Shown here piece after piece: positions 18,458 to 27,590 of a DNA stretch of 64,000 nt (its first letter is position 1; the number at the start of each line of letters is the position of its first letter). This DNA comes from a bacterium D16-56 (GTDB taxonomy: Bacteria > Bacillota > Clostridia > Lachnospirales > Lachnospiraceae). Both the position numbers and the translations under genes were made by a program. The notes beneath the pieces were generated by a model. The model was given only the letters and a program-made list of their open reading frames with translations, did not search any database and was not told the origin of the DNA. Location: the NCBI GenBank assembly GCA_003611875.1, contig RAYY01000004.1:124001-188000 (forward strand), read 5' to 3'.

Positions 18458-18466
18458 AGTATATCA
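18458..18466 (-). promoter_or_regulatory. Extended -10 promoter for the CPBP-glycosyltransferase operon
   Basis: TGATATACT on the minus strand matches an extended -10 element (TG-n-TATAAT). No good -35 box lies at the right distance. The ribosome site follows about 50 bases later. Confidence 0.5.
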
Positions 18467-18522
18467 CAAACCCATAGGCTTTTGCTAGTGTAAAAAAATA
18501 TTATATAATATGGAAACCTCTT

Positions 18523-18961
18523 CTATTCCTTCTCCATCAATCTTTCCAGCAAAATTGCCCCGGCCCCGCTGGTAATGGAATGAGGAAAGCTCCCTCTCCG
18601 CTCAAATTTTATACTCTCCCGCCCTACCCCATAGCTTGATTTCTGCTTCGCCGTATCAACCGCCACGCGGAAATACAAAGACGACTCCTTCACCAACAGT
18701 CCAGACAGAATCACCATATCCGGGCAAAACAAATCAATATAGTTTGACAAAGCCAGTCCCAGCATACTGGCTGCAGATGTCAGCACCTCGCAGGACAGCA
18801 CATCTCCCTCCTCCGATGCCCGACAAATATGGTAAAAGGAAAACTCCGGAGCATCCACCTTCTCTGCCAAAATACTGCTTCTCCCCTTCTTGATTCCCAT
18901 CCGGAATTGCTCCATAATCGCCGAGATCGTAGTATAACAATCCACACATCTGTACTTTCCT
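18523..18961 (-). pseudogene. C-terminal fragment of a ROK-family protein
   Basis: About 145 residues reading GKYRCVDCYTTISAI and then GLALSNYIDLFCPDMVILSG. This is the zinc-site region (CGKxGCxxxY) and C-terminal lobe of a ROK-type sugar kinase or NagC/XylR-type repressor. The N-terminal ATP-binding or helix-turn-helix half is missing: upstream the frame meets stop codons and the DNA becomes part of a tricarboxylate-transporter binding protein. There is no ribosome site of its own. It is the last piece of a chain of five fused gene fragments. Confidence 0.8.
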
Positions 18962-19195
18962 CATCAGCATGGTATACCCGTCCGACTTTGAATCCTTTAC
19001 CTGATTGGACGCAATACTCCCTGCACCGCCGGCCACATTGCTGACAACCATAGACTGTCCCAGCTCTTTTTCCATATACTTGGCAATCAGCCGGGCCGCC
19101 GTGTCAATACCGCCTCCTGCATTGGCTCCCACAATGATCTGAATCGGGTTCTCCGGCCAACTGATCTCTGCCTCGGCCTTCTCATTGTCGGCTGC
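18962..19195 (-). pseudogene. Internal fragment of a TctC/Bug-type solute-binding protein
   Basis: Residues ISWPENPIQIIVGANAGGG and IASNQVKDSKSDGYTMLM are characteristic of the N-terminal domain of tripartite tricarboxylate transporter binding proteins. Signal peptide and C-terminal two thirds are absent. It is joined in frame to the end of a PTS EIIA domain upstream and out of frame to a ROK fragment downstream. No TctA/TctB partners are nearby. Confidence 0.8.
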
Positions 19196-19621
19196 CCCTT
19201 CTTCCTTTACTTTCTCAACATCAAAATCTACCAGGGGTGTACCAACTGTCACTTTATCCCCTGATTTAGCCCTTGCAGTAAAATGCTTCCCCTTTAGCTT
19301 TACTGTATCCAGACCAATATGAATCAGTACCTCCACTCCGTCGTCAGATTTTAATCCAATAGCATGAAGGGTTTCGAAAATTGTAACCACTGTCCCGTTG
19401 ATTGGGGATACCACATGCCCGTCTGCCGGAAGAATCGCGATTCCCTTTCCCAAAATCTCCTCACCAAAGGTCGGATCACTTACCTCTTTTAAAGATACTG
19501 CCTTTCCGTTTACAGGAGCACAGACTGTTTCTGCGTTGGCTGAAACTGTTTTCTTCTCTGCAGATGCCTCTGGCACTGCTTCTGTCGCGTTGTCTTCTTC
19601 CTTCGGATCCTTATACAGCAC
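19196..19621 (-). pseudogene. PTS EIIA (glucose/beta-glucoside type) fragment
   Basis: This stretch encodes a nearly complete EIIA-Glc domain: LPADGHVVSPINGTV, then the phosphorylated His in VEVLIHIGLDTVKL, then SGDKVTVGTPLVDFDVEKV. In a living BglF/BglP enzyme II it follows the EIIC domain. Here it lies one base out of frame with the EIIC fragment (shift near 19625-19632) and loses its last residues at the junction with the TctC fragment. The linker Glu/Ala-rich stretch before it is normal for such enzymes. Confidence 0.85.
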
Positions 19622-19943
19622 ATAGGAAAACCGCAAACGCAATCGCAGACCCAATAATGGCAAAATAAAGGTCATTCAGACTGTCATATTCCATGGTCAT
19701 CCGGTTATTGATTCCCACAGGAACAATCGCATAGTGGGTTCCTGTCATGACTAACAGCGGGAACCACCCACCCAATACCATGGATACCAGCCATCCATAT
19801 GCTTCCATGGAGCGCAGGAAATCTGCCAGGTAATTACTGATAATATAGCCTGCATTATATATCGGAATCATGAACAGGCGGATCGCCTCCCCGGATTTCT
19901 TCGAAGCGGCCACCATATTGACAAAATTCGGGTGCAGAAGCAT
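19611..19943 (-). pseudogene. PTS EIIC (beta-glucoside) fragment with internal deletions
   Basis: The 110 codons start at LLHPNFVNMVAAS and include LGGWFPLLVMTGTHYAIVPV, both typical of the BglP/BglF EIIC channel domain. The substrate-contact region that should follow GTHYAIVPVGINN is cut: after TMEYDSL the sequence jumps to LYFAIIGSAIAFAV, the last helix, so about 100 residues are missing. The EIIB domain and first half of EIIC are absent as well. The frame ends at a premature stop just past the shift into the EIIA frame. Confidence 0.82.
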
Positions 19944-20401
19944 GCCTCATCCTCCGGAAGCTCTACCCCCAGCCGCTTGTGTATCATGGATAAGGCTTCC
20001 TTGCCGACCAGATACTCATGGTTATAAAATCGCTTAATCTCCCAAAGGAGTCCGTTGCGAAGCATCATCCCCTCATTGGCACGGTCAAGGGCAAAGCTGA
20101 TATGGTCGGTAAGAGTCAGATAAAGATTCTCATTCAGCTTTTTTCCCAGCGATGTCTTGGCAAAGCTGATAATCTCATTGGTCAGTTGAATCCTCTCTAA
20201 CGGTACTTTCTCCAACATCTGGACAAGCCGGTTCGATTGTACCGCATCCTGAGCAGTAAAGACCTTTTCCACCATAGCTTCATCAATCGAATCCCCTGGC
20301 TTTTTCTTAAATCCCAGTCCACAGCCCATCACCAGGATCTCCTGCCCCTTGCTGTTAAAAGATTTTACCAAATTATTATTGATTACCTTTTCGACCTTCA
20401 T
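19944..20401 (-). pseudogene. Truncated BglG/LicT-type transcription antiterminator
   Basis: About 153 residues remain. The RNA-binding domain (MKVEKVINNNLVKSFNSKG ... GLGFKKKPGD) is complete, and the first PRD regulatory domain is nearly complete (LTDHISFALDRANEGM with its His, and FYNHEYLVGKEALSMI with the second His region). The protein breaks at LPEDEA, where PRD2 should begin, and the DNA changes to EIIC. The open frame continues 24 codons through the junction before a stop. The RNA-binding domain might still bind the leader site upstream if the protein is made. Confidence 0.85.
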
Positions 20402-20463
20402 CCCCATTGTCCGATCCCACATTCCTGAACAGTTCTTTACCGGCATTTTCTATTTCATCATAC

Positions 20464-20547
20464 AAAAAAGGCTATCCTCCTTGTACCAATGAAACAAAAC
20501 TTCCAATGATAGCAATGTGGTATAGCCTGCATGACCAGTAACAATCC
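20464..20547 (-). promoter_or_regulatory. RAT antitermination site and leader terminator of the decayed bgl locus
   Basis: On the minus strand 20547-20525 reads GGATTGTTACTGGTCATGCAGG plus C, close to the known BglG/LicT/SacY-type RNA antiterminator. Its 3' end overlaps the left arm (ATAGCCT complement, 20522-20528) of a terminator whose right arm is 20469-20475, followed by six T. The two structures exclude each other, the classic control by an antiterminator protein. Other DNA between 20402 and 20585 shows no gene. Confidence 0.87.
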
Positions 20548-20560
20548 TTTACTGTTTATG

Positions 20561-20589
20561 GTTTTAACATATGAAAAAAAGAATGTCAA
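20561..20589 (-). promoter_or_regulatory. Promoter of the decayed bgl leader
   Basis: Minus strand: TTGACA (20584-20589), 17 bases, TAAAAC (20561-20566). The -35 box overlaps the stop region of the MATE gene. The RAT site begins about 20 bases downstream, as expected for a leader RNA. Confidence 0.7.
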
Positions 20590-21926
20590 TTATTTTTTGC
20601 AAAAAGTCTCCCTGCTCTTACTGCCAAAAGCCCCGCCGCATCTGCCAAAAACCACCCAATCGGCACGGCTGCCCAGATTCCTCTTACTCCGATCCACGGC
20701 ACGGCAGAAAGCGTGTATGCAAGGGCCACACGAGTACCCAGAGAAATTACCGTCAGCACCACAGACACCCCCGGTCTTCCCACAGCCCGAAAATATCCGT
20801 AAAAAAGAAATAAAAACCCGATCAGACAGTAAAACGCCCCTTCTATCCTCAAATATTCTATCCCCACTGCCAGCACCTCTGTCTCCGTCTGACGAACAAA
20901 GATCTGCAGAAGCTCCCCGGCAAACACACAGACCCCTGCAGTAATTACCATACAAAACGCGAAAGTACAGATCCCGGCAGACCGGACTCCCTTTCGAATC
21001 CTTTCCGTCTCACCTGCGCCTGCATTCTGCGCTACAAAGGTAGAAAAAGCATTCCCAAAATCCTGTACCGGCATATAGGCAAAGGAATCAATCTTTACCG
21101 CAGCCGCAAAGGCGGCCATGACCACTGGCCCAAAGCTGTTAACCAGCCCCTGAACCATAAGAATGCCGAAATTCATGACAGACTGCTGCACACTGGTAAG
21201 AAACGAAAGATGAAAGATCTCCTTCAGCACCTGAAAATCCCACCGTATCCACGCCCTTCCAGGACGAAATTCCGGAAATTTCACCAAAGTATAACAACTG
21301 ATTCCCACACCGGAAAGGATCTGTGCCAGCACCGTGGCCCAGGCTGCTCCGGCAATCTCCCAGTGAAATACCAGCACAAACACCAGATCCAGCACAATAT
21401 TAGATACTGCCGACATTCCCAGAAAAATCAGAGGCGCCACCGAATTACCGATTGCCCGTAAAAGGGAAGCAAAATAATTATATATAAAAATTGCCGTAAT
21501 TCCCCAAAAGATAATCCAGAGATATTCCCGCATCTGTCCATAGACCTCCTTTGGCACCCGCAGAAACTCTAAGATAATGTCTAAACCTCCAAATACGGCT
21601 CCGTTAATCAGAAGCGTCAGTGCTCCAATCATCACAAAGGATAAAAACATCCCTTGTTTCATCCGGTCAAAATCCCGTTTCCCATAGCACACGGAGAACA
21701 TGACTCCGCTGCCCATGCAAAATCCCAATAAAATAGAATTGAGAAACGTCATCAGTGCATAGGCTGAGCCTACTGCTGCCAACGCTTCTCTCCCGATAAA
21801 CCGCCCTACGATCAAGGTGTCGGTCACATTGTACATCTGCTGCAGCAGATTGCCCAAAATCATGGGCAATGCAAACTGCAGCAGCGTCTTTGTAATAGCT
21901 CCTTTTGTCAAATCCAATGTTTTCAT
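20586..21926 (-). CDS. MATE-family efflux transporter (1)
   Basis: 446 residues with about 12 transmembrane helices in two homologous halves. Signature stretches include LPMILGNLLQQMYNVTDTLIVGRFIG at the start (given here as family-typical) and ALAAVGSA. MATE proteins export drugs or metabolites in exchange for Na+ or H+; the substrate is unknown. The ATG overlaps the ftsH stop by 4 bases (ATGA), so it is likely translated from the ftsH transcript. Confidence 0.92.
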   Translation of the reverse strand: MKTLDLTKGAITKTLLQFALPMILGNLLQQMYNVTDTLIVGRFIGREALAAVGSAYALMTFLNSILLGFCMGSGVMFSVCYGKRDFDRMKQGMFLSFVMIGALTLLINGAVFGGLDIILEFLRVPKEVYGQMREYLWIIFWGITAIFIYNYFASLLRAIGNSVAPLIFLGMSAVSNIVLDLVFVLVFHWEIAGAAWATVLAQILSGVGISCYTLVKFPEFRPGRAWIRWDFQVLKEIFHLSFLTSVQQSVMNFGILMVQGLVNSFGPVVMAAFAAAVKIDSFAYMPVQDFGNAFSTFVAQNAGAGETERIRKGVRSAGICTFAFCMVITAGVCVFAGELLQIFVRQTETEVLAVGIEYLRIEGAFYCLIGFLFLFYGYFRAVGRPGVSVVLTVISLGTRVALAYTLSAVPWIGVRGIWAAVPIGWFLADAAGLLAVRAGRLFAKNN

Positions 21927-24043
21927 CTTACTTGTGTCCAGCCGGAAGTATCTTCTGCACTTTCCTGACCTTCCTGGCTGTCTTCTATGCTGTCCTGCTC
22001 CTTAGGTTCCTGCTCATGGCTTTCATTTCCATCTTCTTCCTTGGATTCCAAGTGTTTTTCGGATTCCATGTGCTCCCCGGATTTCTCAGACTTCTCTGCT
22101 CCCATGTCCTTTTCTTCAGATCCTTTGTCATCTGACTTTTCCTGGCCGGAATCTTCATCTTCTTTCTTCTCCTCCGGCTCCGGAATCCCTTTACACCGCC
22201 GGAAGATCTGCATAAACTCTTTTCCGGTAATGGTCTCCTTCTCGATCAAAAATTCTGCAATCTGGTCCATCACCTCCCGGTTCTCATTGAGAAGCCTTTT
22301 TGCCTCGTCGTAAGCTTCCTTGAGAATCCGCATGATCTCATTGTCCACCTCAGCTGCCGTGGCATCCCCGCAGTTCATGACAGTACGCCCGGTCAGATAC
22401 TGATCCTGCTGGGCAGCAAGTCCCATAAGCCCGAATTTCTCCGACATTCCATACTGAGTCACCATGGCCCTCGCCAGACGAGTGGCCTGCTCAATATCAT
22501 TGGCCGCGCCGGTGGTCACGGAGTTAAATACAATTTCTTCTGCCGCCCGGCCTCCCAGATAGCCTACCAGCATAGCCCGAAGCTCCTTCTGGCTGTTTAA
22601 ATACTTCTCCTCCTCGGGAACATGCATCACATATCCCAAGGCGCCCATGGTTCTGGGAACAATGGTAATCTTCTGAACCGGCTCTGCATCCTTCTGAAGA
22701 GCGCTGAGCAGGGCATGGCCCACCTCATGATAGGACACGATCCGCCTTTCTTCCTTGCTCAGTACCCGGTCCTTTTTCTCTTTGCCCACTAGGACTACTT
22801 CTACAGCCTCAAACAAATCCTTCTGGCTCACCGCATTCCGTCTGTGCTTTACAGCCAGAATAGCAGCCTCATTTATCATATTAGCAAGATCCGATCCCAC
22901 TGCCCCGGAAGTAGCCAGGGCAATGGCATCCAAATCTACGGTATCGTCCAGGGACACATTCTTGGCATGAACCTTTAAAATCTCCACTCTGCCCTTTAAA
23001 TCCGGCTTATCCACAATGATTCTTCTGTCAAACCGGCCCGGACGCAAAAGGGCTGGATCCAGAATCTCCGGGCGGTTGGTAGCCGCCAGAATCAAAAGCC
23101 CCTTGGAGGAATCCACCCCGTCCATCTCGGATAAAAGCTGGTTTAAGGTCTGCTGCTGCTCGGATTCTCCTCCGCCGCCGTAGTTGCTGCGGCTGCGCCC
23201 AATGGAATCCACCTCGTCAATAAAAATAATGCAGGGTGATGTCTGCTGGGCCTGCTTAAACAGATCCCTTACACGGGACGCACCCACGCCCACATACATT
23301 TCCATAAAGTCTGAACCGGACAGAAAATAAAACGGCACCTTGGCTTCTCCTGCCACAGCCCTTGCCAGCAGCGTCTTTCCGGTTCCGGGAGGGCCTACTA
23401 ATAAAGCTCCCTTGGGAAGCCGCGCCCCGATATGAGTATATTTCCCCGGATTCTGCAAAAAATCTACCAGTTCTACCAAAGACTCCTTGGCCTCATCCTC
23501 CCCTGCCACGTCGGCAAAGGTAATCCCGGTATCCTTCTGCATATACATCTTGGCAGTGCTTTTGCCCACGCCCATGATTCCTCCGCCCATGCGCTTCATC
23601 ATAAAATTCATAAAAACCACAATGATCACAAAGGGAATCACAAAGCTTAAAATACTCTCCAAAAGTACGCTGCTGTCCTGCAGTTCCTGTTTGATCTCCA
23701 CGCCGTGTTCTAAAAGACGGCTGGAAAAATCCCAGTCTGAGCCCAGCCGGATCACGTAATACTGCTTAGCCGGATTCTTGTCATTGACCGTTTCTTTGTA
23801 CTGGATATCCAGCACGGAGCTTTTCACCAGCACGGATTCCACAATGCCGGATTCTACCTCCTCTACAAACTGATTGTAGCTGATCTCCTCCCGTCCCTCG
23901 GACACCATAACATTGCGCATCATGTACACAGCTACCATGGTGATAATGGCCGCTACCAGCATAACCATGATCTGGCTCTGGGGACCTTGATTTTTATTGT
24001 TGTTGCCGCCGTTTCCAGGCGGCTGATGGTTGTTGTTCTCCAT
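21923..24043 (-). CDS. ftsH: ATP-dependent zinc metalloprotease FtsH
   Basis: 706 residues. Two membrane helices (about 25-43 and 130-148) enclose a short outside domain. The AAA module has Walker A GPPGTGKT (217-224), Walker B IIFIDEVD (272-279) and the second region of homology; the protease has HEVGH (439-443), where most FtsH have HEAGH. It removes misassembled membrane proteins and regulatory proteins as a hexamer. After residue 620 comes an unusual tail of about 85 residues made almost only of Glu, Asp, Lys, Ser and Gln. A MATE gene overlaps the end. The usual neighbours tilS and hpt are not present. Confidence 0.96.
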   Translation of the reverse strand: MENNNHQPPGNGGNNNKNQGPQSQIMVMLVAAIITMVAVYMMRNVMVSEGREEISYNQFVEEVESGIVESVLVKSSVLDIQYKETVNDKNPAKQYYVIRLGSDWDFSSRLLEHGVEIKQELQDSSVLLESILSFVIPFVIIVVFMNFMMKRMGGGIMGVGKSTAKMYMQKDTGITFADVAGEDEAKESLVELVDFLQNPGKYTHIGARLPKGALLVGPPGTGKTLLARAVAGEAKVPFYFLSGSDFMEMYVGVGASRVRDLFKQAQQTSPCIIFIDEVDSIGRSRSNYGGGGESEQQQTLNQLLSEMDGVDSSKGLLILAATNRPEILDPALLRPGRFDRRIIVDKPDLKGRVEILKVHAKNVSLDDTVDLDAIALATSGAVGSDLANMINEAAILAVKHRRNAVSQKDLFEAVEVVLVGKEKKDRVLSKEERRIVSYHEVGHALLSALQKDAEPVQKITIVPRTMGALGYVMHVPEEEKYLNSQKELRAMLVGYLGGRAAEEIVFNSVTTGAANDIEQATRLARAMVTQYGMSEKFGLMGLAAQQDQYLTGRTVMNCGDATAAEVDNEIMRILKEAYDEAKRLLNENREVMDQIAEFLIEKETITGKEFMQIFRRCKGIPEPEEKKEDEDSGQEKSDDKGSEEKDMGAEKSEKSGEHMESEKHLESKEEDGNESHEQEPKEQDSIEDSQEGQESAEDTSGWTQVR

Positions 24044-24068
24044 TCCTTGTATCTTCTCCTATTCCTTA

Positions 24069-24220
24069 GGAACTGTTCATAAAGAACCAGTGGATCGTGG
24101 GCAGAATTTTTCTTTGAGAATACTGCTCAAAAATCAGGCGCATAGTAAGCTATGTAACTGATTTTGAGCTGTGCTCTCAAAAAAAACAAGTCGTATCACA
24201 GGTTATTTGTGAACCGTTCC
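24069..24220. repeat. 152-bp palindromic element with terminal inverted repeats
   Basis: The ends GGAACTGTTCATAAAGAACC (24069-24088) and the complement of 24201-24220 (GGAACGGTTCACAAATAACC) match at 16 of 20 positions. A second inverted pair inside (CAAAAATCAG ... CTGATTTTG) flanks the centre CATAGTAAGCTATG. The whole could fold into one long hairpin. It carries no open frame and lies between divergent ftsH and pyrG. It resembles MITE-like or palindromic intergenic repeats. Confidence 0.75.
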
Positions 24221-24315
24221 CTATCTCTTGGCACAGTCATTCTTCATTATACTCATTCCTCATGCAGAAATCAAGAAAAGCTCTCATAAAAAATCTATGA
24301 ATTTTAAAAAAGTTC

Positions 24316-24344
24316 TGGATTTCCAGGATTTCCGGTTGTATAAT
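24316..24344 (+). promoter_or_regulatory. Probable pyrG promoter
   Basis: A perfect TATAAT (24339-24344) preceded by TTG lies 52 bases before the pyrG ATG; the -35 region (TGGATT at 17 bases) is weak. The GGGC initial transcript used for pyrG attenuation in Bacillus is not obvious here. Confidence 0.5.
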
Positions 24345-24396
24345 AGACAAGTTAATTTTCAAATCGGATTTATTTTTTGCTGAAGGAGGTTTCCCT

Positions 24397-26004
24397 ATGC
24401 CAGTTAAATACGTCTTTGTCACCGGCGGCGTGGTATCCGGTCTTGGAAAAGGCATCACGGCCGCATCCCTGGGCCGTCTTTTAAAAGCCCGCGGGTATCA
24501 GGTTACAATGCAGAAATTCGACCCCTATATTAATATTGACCCCGGCACCATGAATCCGGTACAGCACGGCGAAGTATTTGTGACAGATGACGGTGCAGAG
24601 ACGGATCTGGATCTGGGACACTATGAACGCTTTATTGACGAAAGCCTTACCAGAAACTCCAATGTAACCACCGGAAAGGTATACTGGAGCGTACTTCAAA
24701 AGGAACGACGGGGCGATTTCGGCGGCGGCACGGTTCAGGTGATTCCCCACATTACCAATGAGATCAAAAGTCGTTTTCACCGCAATTTCACCACCGAAAA
24801 TACGGAGATTGCCATTATCGAGGTAGGCGGCACTGTGGGAGATATTGAGAGCCAGCCCTTTTTGGAAGCGATCCGCCAGTTTCAGCATGAGGTCGGCCAT
24901 GACAATGCTATCCTGATCCATGTAACCCTGATCCCCTATCTGAAGGCTTCTGGGGAATTAAAGACCAAACCAACCCAGGCCAGTGTGAAAGACTTACAGA
25001 GCATGGGCATCTGGCCCGACATGATCGTATGCCGCAGTGAACATCCTCTGGATTCTGCCATCCGCAGCAAGATAGCTCTGTTCTGTAATGTTCCCAAGGA
25101 ACATGTGCTTCAGAATCTGGATGTGGAGGTGCTCTATGAAGCCCCTCTTATTATGGAAGATGAGCATTTGGCCCAGGTAGCATGCAAATGCTTAAAGCTT
25201 GACTGTCCTGAACCGGATCTGGACGACTGGCGCACCATGATCAATGCCTGGAAGCATCCCCTGCACCAGGTTAAGGTGGCTCTGGTAGGCAAATATACCC
25301 AGCTCCATGATGCCTATATTTCCGTTGTGGAAGCCTTAAAGCACGGCGGTGTGGCAAACCGCACCGATGTGAAAATTCAATGGATCGACTCTGAGACCGT
25401 AACTCCGGAAAATGCCGGCCGGCTTTTTTCTGATGTGTCCGGAATCCTGGTTCCGGGCGGTTTCGGCGACCGGGGAATCGACGGCAAAATCACTGCGATC
25501 CGCTATGCCCGCGAACATGGTATTCCGTTCTTGGGTCTGTGTCTTGGCATGCAGCTTGCCATTGTAGAATTTGCCCGGCACGTAGTCGGCTTTGAGGATG
25601 CCCACAGTATTGAGCTTAACCCGTCTACTACCCACCCTGTGATCCACCTGATGCCAGAGCAGGACGGCATTGAGGACATCGGCGGCACCCTGCGTCTTGG
25701 ATCCTACCCATGTGTGCTGGATAAAGCCTCCAAAGCCTATGAGCTCTATGGCAGAGAAACCATTCATGAGCGCCACCGCCATCGCTATGAGGTCAACAAT
25801 GATTTCCGAAAAACCCTGACAGAGCATGGGATGAAACTCTGCGGCAAGTCACCTGACGGACGGATCATAGAGATGATCGAGCTTCCCGGCCACCCTTGGT
25901 TTGTGGCTACCCAGGCGCACCCTGAGCTAAAATCCCGCCCTAACCGGCCTCATCCTCTATTTCTCGGATTTGTCAGTGCGGCATTAAAGCATCAGGAAAA
26001 ATAA
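24397..26004 (+). CDS. pyrG: CTP synthase
   Basis: 535 residues, the normal size. The N-terminal synthetase domain has [17 protein letters not shown] with the P-loop; the C-terminal glutaminase domain has the nucleophile in GLCLGMQLA and the His-Pro-Glu triad end in [10 protein letters not shown]. It converts UTP to CTP using glutamine and ATP in the cytoplasm. GAAGGAGG sits at the right distance before ATG. It stands as a single gene between a palindromic repeat and a terminator. Confidence 0.97.
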   Translation: MPVKYVFVTGGVVSGLGKGITAASLGRLLKARGYQVTMQKFDPYINIDPGTMNPVQHGEVFVTDDGAETDLDLGHYERFIDESLTRNSNVTTGKVYWSVLQKERRGDFGGGTVQVIPHITNEIKSRFHRNFTTENTEIAIIEVGGTVGDIESQPFLEAIRQFQHEVGHDNAILIHVTLIPYLKASGELKTKPTQASVKDLQSMGIWPDMIVCRSEHPLDSAIRSKIALFCNVPKEHVLQNLDVEVLYEAPLIMEDEHLAQVACKCLKLDCPEPDLDDWRTMINAWKHPLHQVKVALVGKYTQLHDAYISVVEALKHGGVANRTDVKIQWIDSETVTPENAGRLFSDVSGILVPGGFGDRGIDGKITAIRYAREHGIPFLGLCLGMQLAIVEFARHVVGFEDAHSIELNPSTTHPVIHLMPEQDGIEDIGGTLRLGSYPCVLDKASKAYELYGRETIHERHRHRYEVNNDFRKTLTEHGMKLCGKSPDGRIIEMIELPGHPWFVATQAHPELKSRPNRPHPLFLGFVSAALKHQEK

Positions 26005-26033
26005 ATATTTCAGTTTTTTTCATAAAACTGCCA

Positions 26034-26066
26034 AAAACCGCCATGCCTGCTGCAGGGCGGTTTTGT
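26034..26066 (+). terminator. pyrG terminator
   Basis: AAAACCGCC pairs with GGCGGTTTT around a 13-base loop, followed by TGTGTATATTTTTTT. Confidence 0.9.
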
Positions 26067-26183
26067 GTATATTTTTTTATCCTTCTTCCATACTATCCTT
26101 GAAACGATCTTTGAAGGCTTCGCCCATCATCCAAAAGCAACCAGACGAAAAGCAAAGCAAAATCCTGAAAGGAATGATAACAA

Positions 26184-26375
26184 ATGAAACCACCAAGAAA
26201 TCCCAACACACCCAAAAACGACCCTTATGGCTGCGACGAGCCAGACGCTCTGAACATCAAAGCCTGTTCTGCCACGGACTGCACCGGCCTGATCCCCTCC
26301 CTTCCCACATCGGATGCGGAGCTGGAATCCTATGCTGAAGTGTACCACTATCCGGCTGATATTTTCAAAGACTAA
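26184..26375 (+). CDS. Small Cys-containing protein of unknown function
   Basis: 63 residues: N-terminal Pro/Asn-rich (MKPPRNPNTPKNDPYGCDEP), then three Cys in all (GCDEP, KACSA, TDCTGLIP) and an acidic C-terminus. An AAAGGA site lies about 10 bases before the ATG. There is no signal peptide or membrane helix. The Cys-x3-Asp-Cys-Thr-Gly-Leu-Ile-Pro pattern looks deliberate and I recall similar peptides in Lachnospiraceae, but cannot confirm it here. It lies alone between the pyrG terminator and a palindromic repeat; no promoter is clear. Confidence 0.65.
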   Translation: MKPPRNPNTPKNDPYGCDEPDALNIKACSATDCTGLIPSLPTSDAELESYAEVYHYPADIFKD

Positions 26376-26411
26376 AGTATAGCTTTGCCCAGAGCGTGTC
26401 TGAAAATTGCT

Positions 26412-26565
26412 TTCTGACAGCGGTGCGTCACCGTTTGTGGAACACTGGAGGCATCCCTTGCGGGGATTTGGGCCGAATGGAGGAGGCGTAGCAGGCTACG
26501 TTGACTGAATTTGGCCCAAATATACCGCAAAGCAGGACATAAACCGTCAATGCTGCTCAAGAGTG
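26412..26565. repeat. Palindromic intergenic repeat (second type)
   Basis: GCGGGGATTTGGGCC (26460-26474) faces GGCCCAAATATACCGC (26513-26528), and the middle holds CGTAGCAGGCTACG (26487-26500), itself a dyad. A small hairpin CGGTGCGTCACCG lies at 26421-26433. A shorter version lies at 2666-2707. The architecture (arms plus a TAG-CTA dyad in the middle) parallels the element at 24.1 kb although the sequences differ. No gene is present in 26376-26609. Confidence 0.7.
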
Positions 26566-26609
26566 GATTTCCCCGGTAATGGTAATTGGTCAGACAAGCC
26601 CTTTATCGT

Positions 26610-27158
26610 TCAATAGCTCCCCCGCCGCAAAAGCTTCCTCATATAGGCAAAAGCCGCTTTCTCCCCCTTATCCCGCAGTATGATCAAAATCCTCTCCAAC
26701 AGCCTCTTTGTCTCAGGATTCATGGCTCCTTCCAGAAAGGGGCGCTCCCTCATATAATACTCCCAGGCAGCCCCGTCCGTATAATCCTTCCCTCGGTAAA
26801 CTCTGCAGGCAGCGATCCGGTCCATAACCATCTCAATTACATAATTCAGGGGCATCCTGCACCCGACCATTCCCTGGCTGGCCTTGGAAAAATCCATCCA
26901 ATATTCAAAATGATGCTTATTCCTTCCTTTGTGATGAAGCCAGGCTGCCGAATATCCAAATAGCTCACGCTCCACCGCATTAGGACTCCTGTCCCCCTGA
27001 TAATAGCGCACCCCGGTAAAAAACTCGGCTGGCGTGTATTTAGACAGATCATGCAAAAGACCCTGCCGATATAATCCTACCCGAAAACAATTCCTCATAA
27101 CCAGGCATTTGTGCTCTGTGATCGTCATAAAATGCTTCCCTATATTCCTTAATTTCAT
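26610..27158 (-). CDS. DUF5662 family protein
   Basis: 182 residues. The sequence has an HDLSKY motif near residue 36, WLHHKGRNKHH near residue 73 and a second conserved part with YRGKDYTDGAAWEYY. This fits DUF5662, soluble proteins of unknown function; the clustered His residues suggest metal binding in an HD-like helical fold (inference). There is no signal peptide. It is a single gene convergent with the small peptide gene. Confidence 0.75.
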   Translation of the reverse strand: MKLRNIGKHFMTITEHKCLVMRNCFRVGLYRQGLLHDLSKYTPAEFFTGVRYYQGDRSPNAVERELFGYSAAWLHHKGRNKHHFEYWMDFSKASQGMVGCRMPLNYVIEMVMDRIAACRVYRGKDYTDGAAWEYYMRERPFLEGAMNPETKRLLERILIILRDKGEKAAFAYMRKLLRRGSY

Positions 27159-27275
27159 GTTATCACCCTTTTCCCTTTTGCGTATTGATGAAATTTTACC
27201 ACATTATCCTTTGCCGCACCATCCCCTTTTTCATTTCAAATAAAAGAAATGCGTCCAAAAATTCCAGAAAATTGT

Positions 27276-27304
27276 TTGACAGAATATCCTTTCTATGATA
27301 TTCT
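27276..27304 (+). promoter_or_regulatory. Promoter of the cold-shock gene
   Basis: TTGACA (27276-27281), 17 bases, TATTCT (27299-27304). It leaves a leader of about 58 bases, shorter than in temperature-controlled cspA messages. Confidence 0.7.
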
Positions 27305-27368
27305 AAGAAAAGCGGCAAAACGCAGACGACTTACATTTTTATATTTCTAATCTTTTGGAGGTAACATC

Positions 27369-27569
27369 ATGAGCAAAGGTACAGTCAAGTGGTTTAACAA
27401 TCAGAAAGGCTATGGCTTTATCTCTGACGAGCAAGGCAATGACGTATTCGTTCATTACTCTGGTCTGGATATGGAAGGCTACAAGACCTTAGAAGAAGGA
27501 GCCAGTGTATCATTTGAAGTAACAGAAGGCGCCAAAGGCCCCCAAGCCATTCATGTAACCACAGTGTAA
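27369..27569 (+). CDS. Cold-shock domain protein
   Basis: 66 residues, the standard CspA size. Both RNA-binding motifs are present: RNP1 KGYGFI and RNP2 VFVHY, after the usual start GTVKWFNNQ. Such proteins bind single-stranded RNA and DNA and melt RNA structure. A TTTTGGAGG site precedes ATG. It is a single-gene unit with promoter and terminator; the name csp is generic, so no symbol is given. Confidence 0.95.
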   Translation: MSKGTVKWFNNQKGYGFISDEQGNDVFVHYSGLDMEGYKTLEEGASVSFEVTEGAKGPQAIHVTTV

Positions 27570-27590
27570 GGAATTTGAGCATAATAAAGA

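Noticed and set aside
18734-19675. Reading the 313-codon frame as a real EIIA-TctC fusion protein
   Set aside because: The parts belong to unrelated transporters, both are truncated, the frame starts inside another frame of EIIC, and it ends in out-of-frame ROK sequence; decay explains it better.
24121-24180. Palindromic core as a terminator of ftsH or pyrG
   Set aside because: It lies upstream of both divergent genes, not at their ends, so a terminator role is unlikely; described as a repeat.
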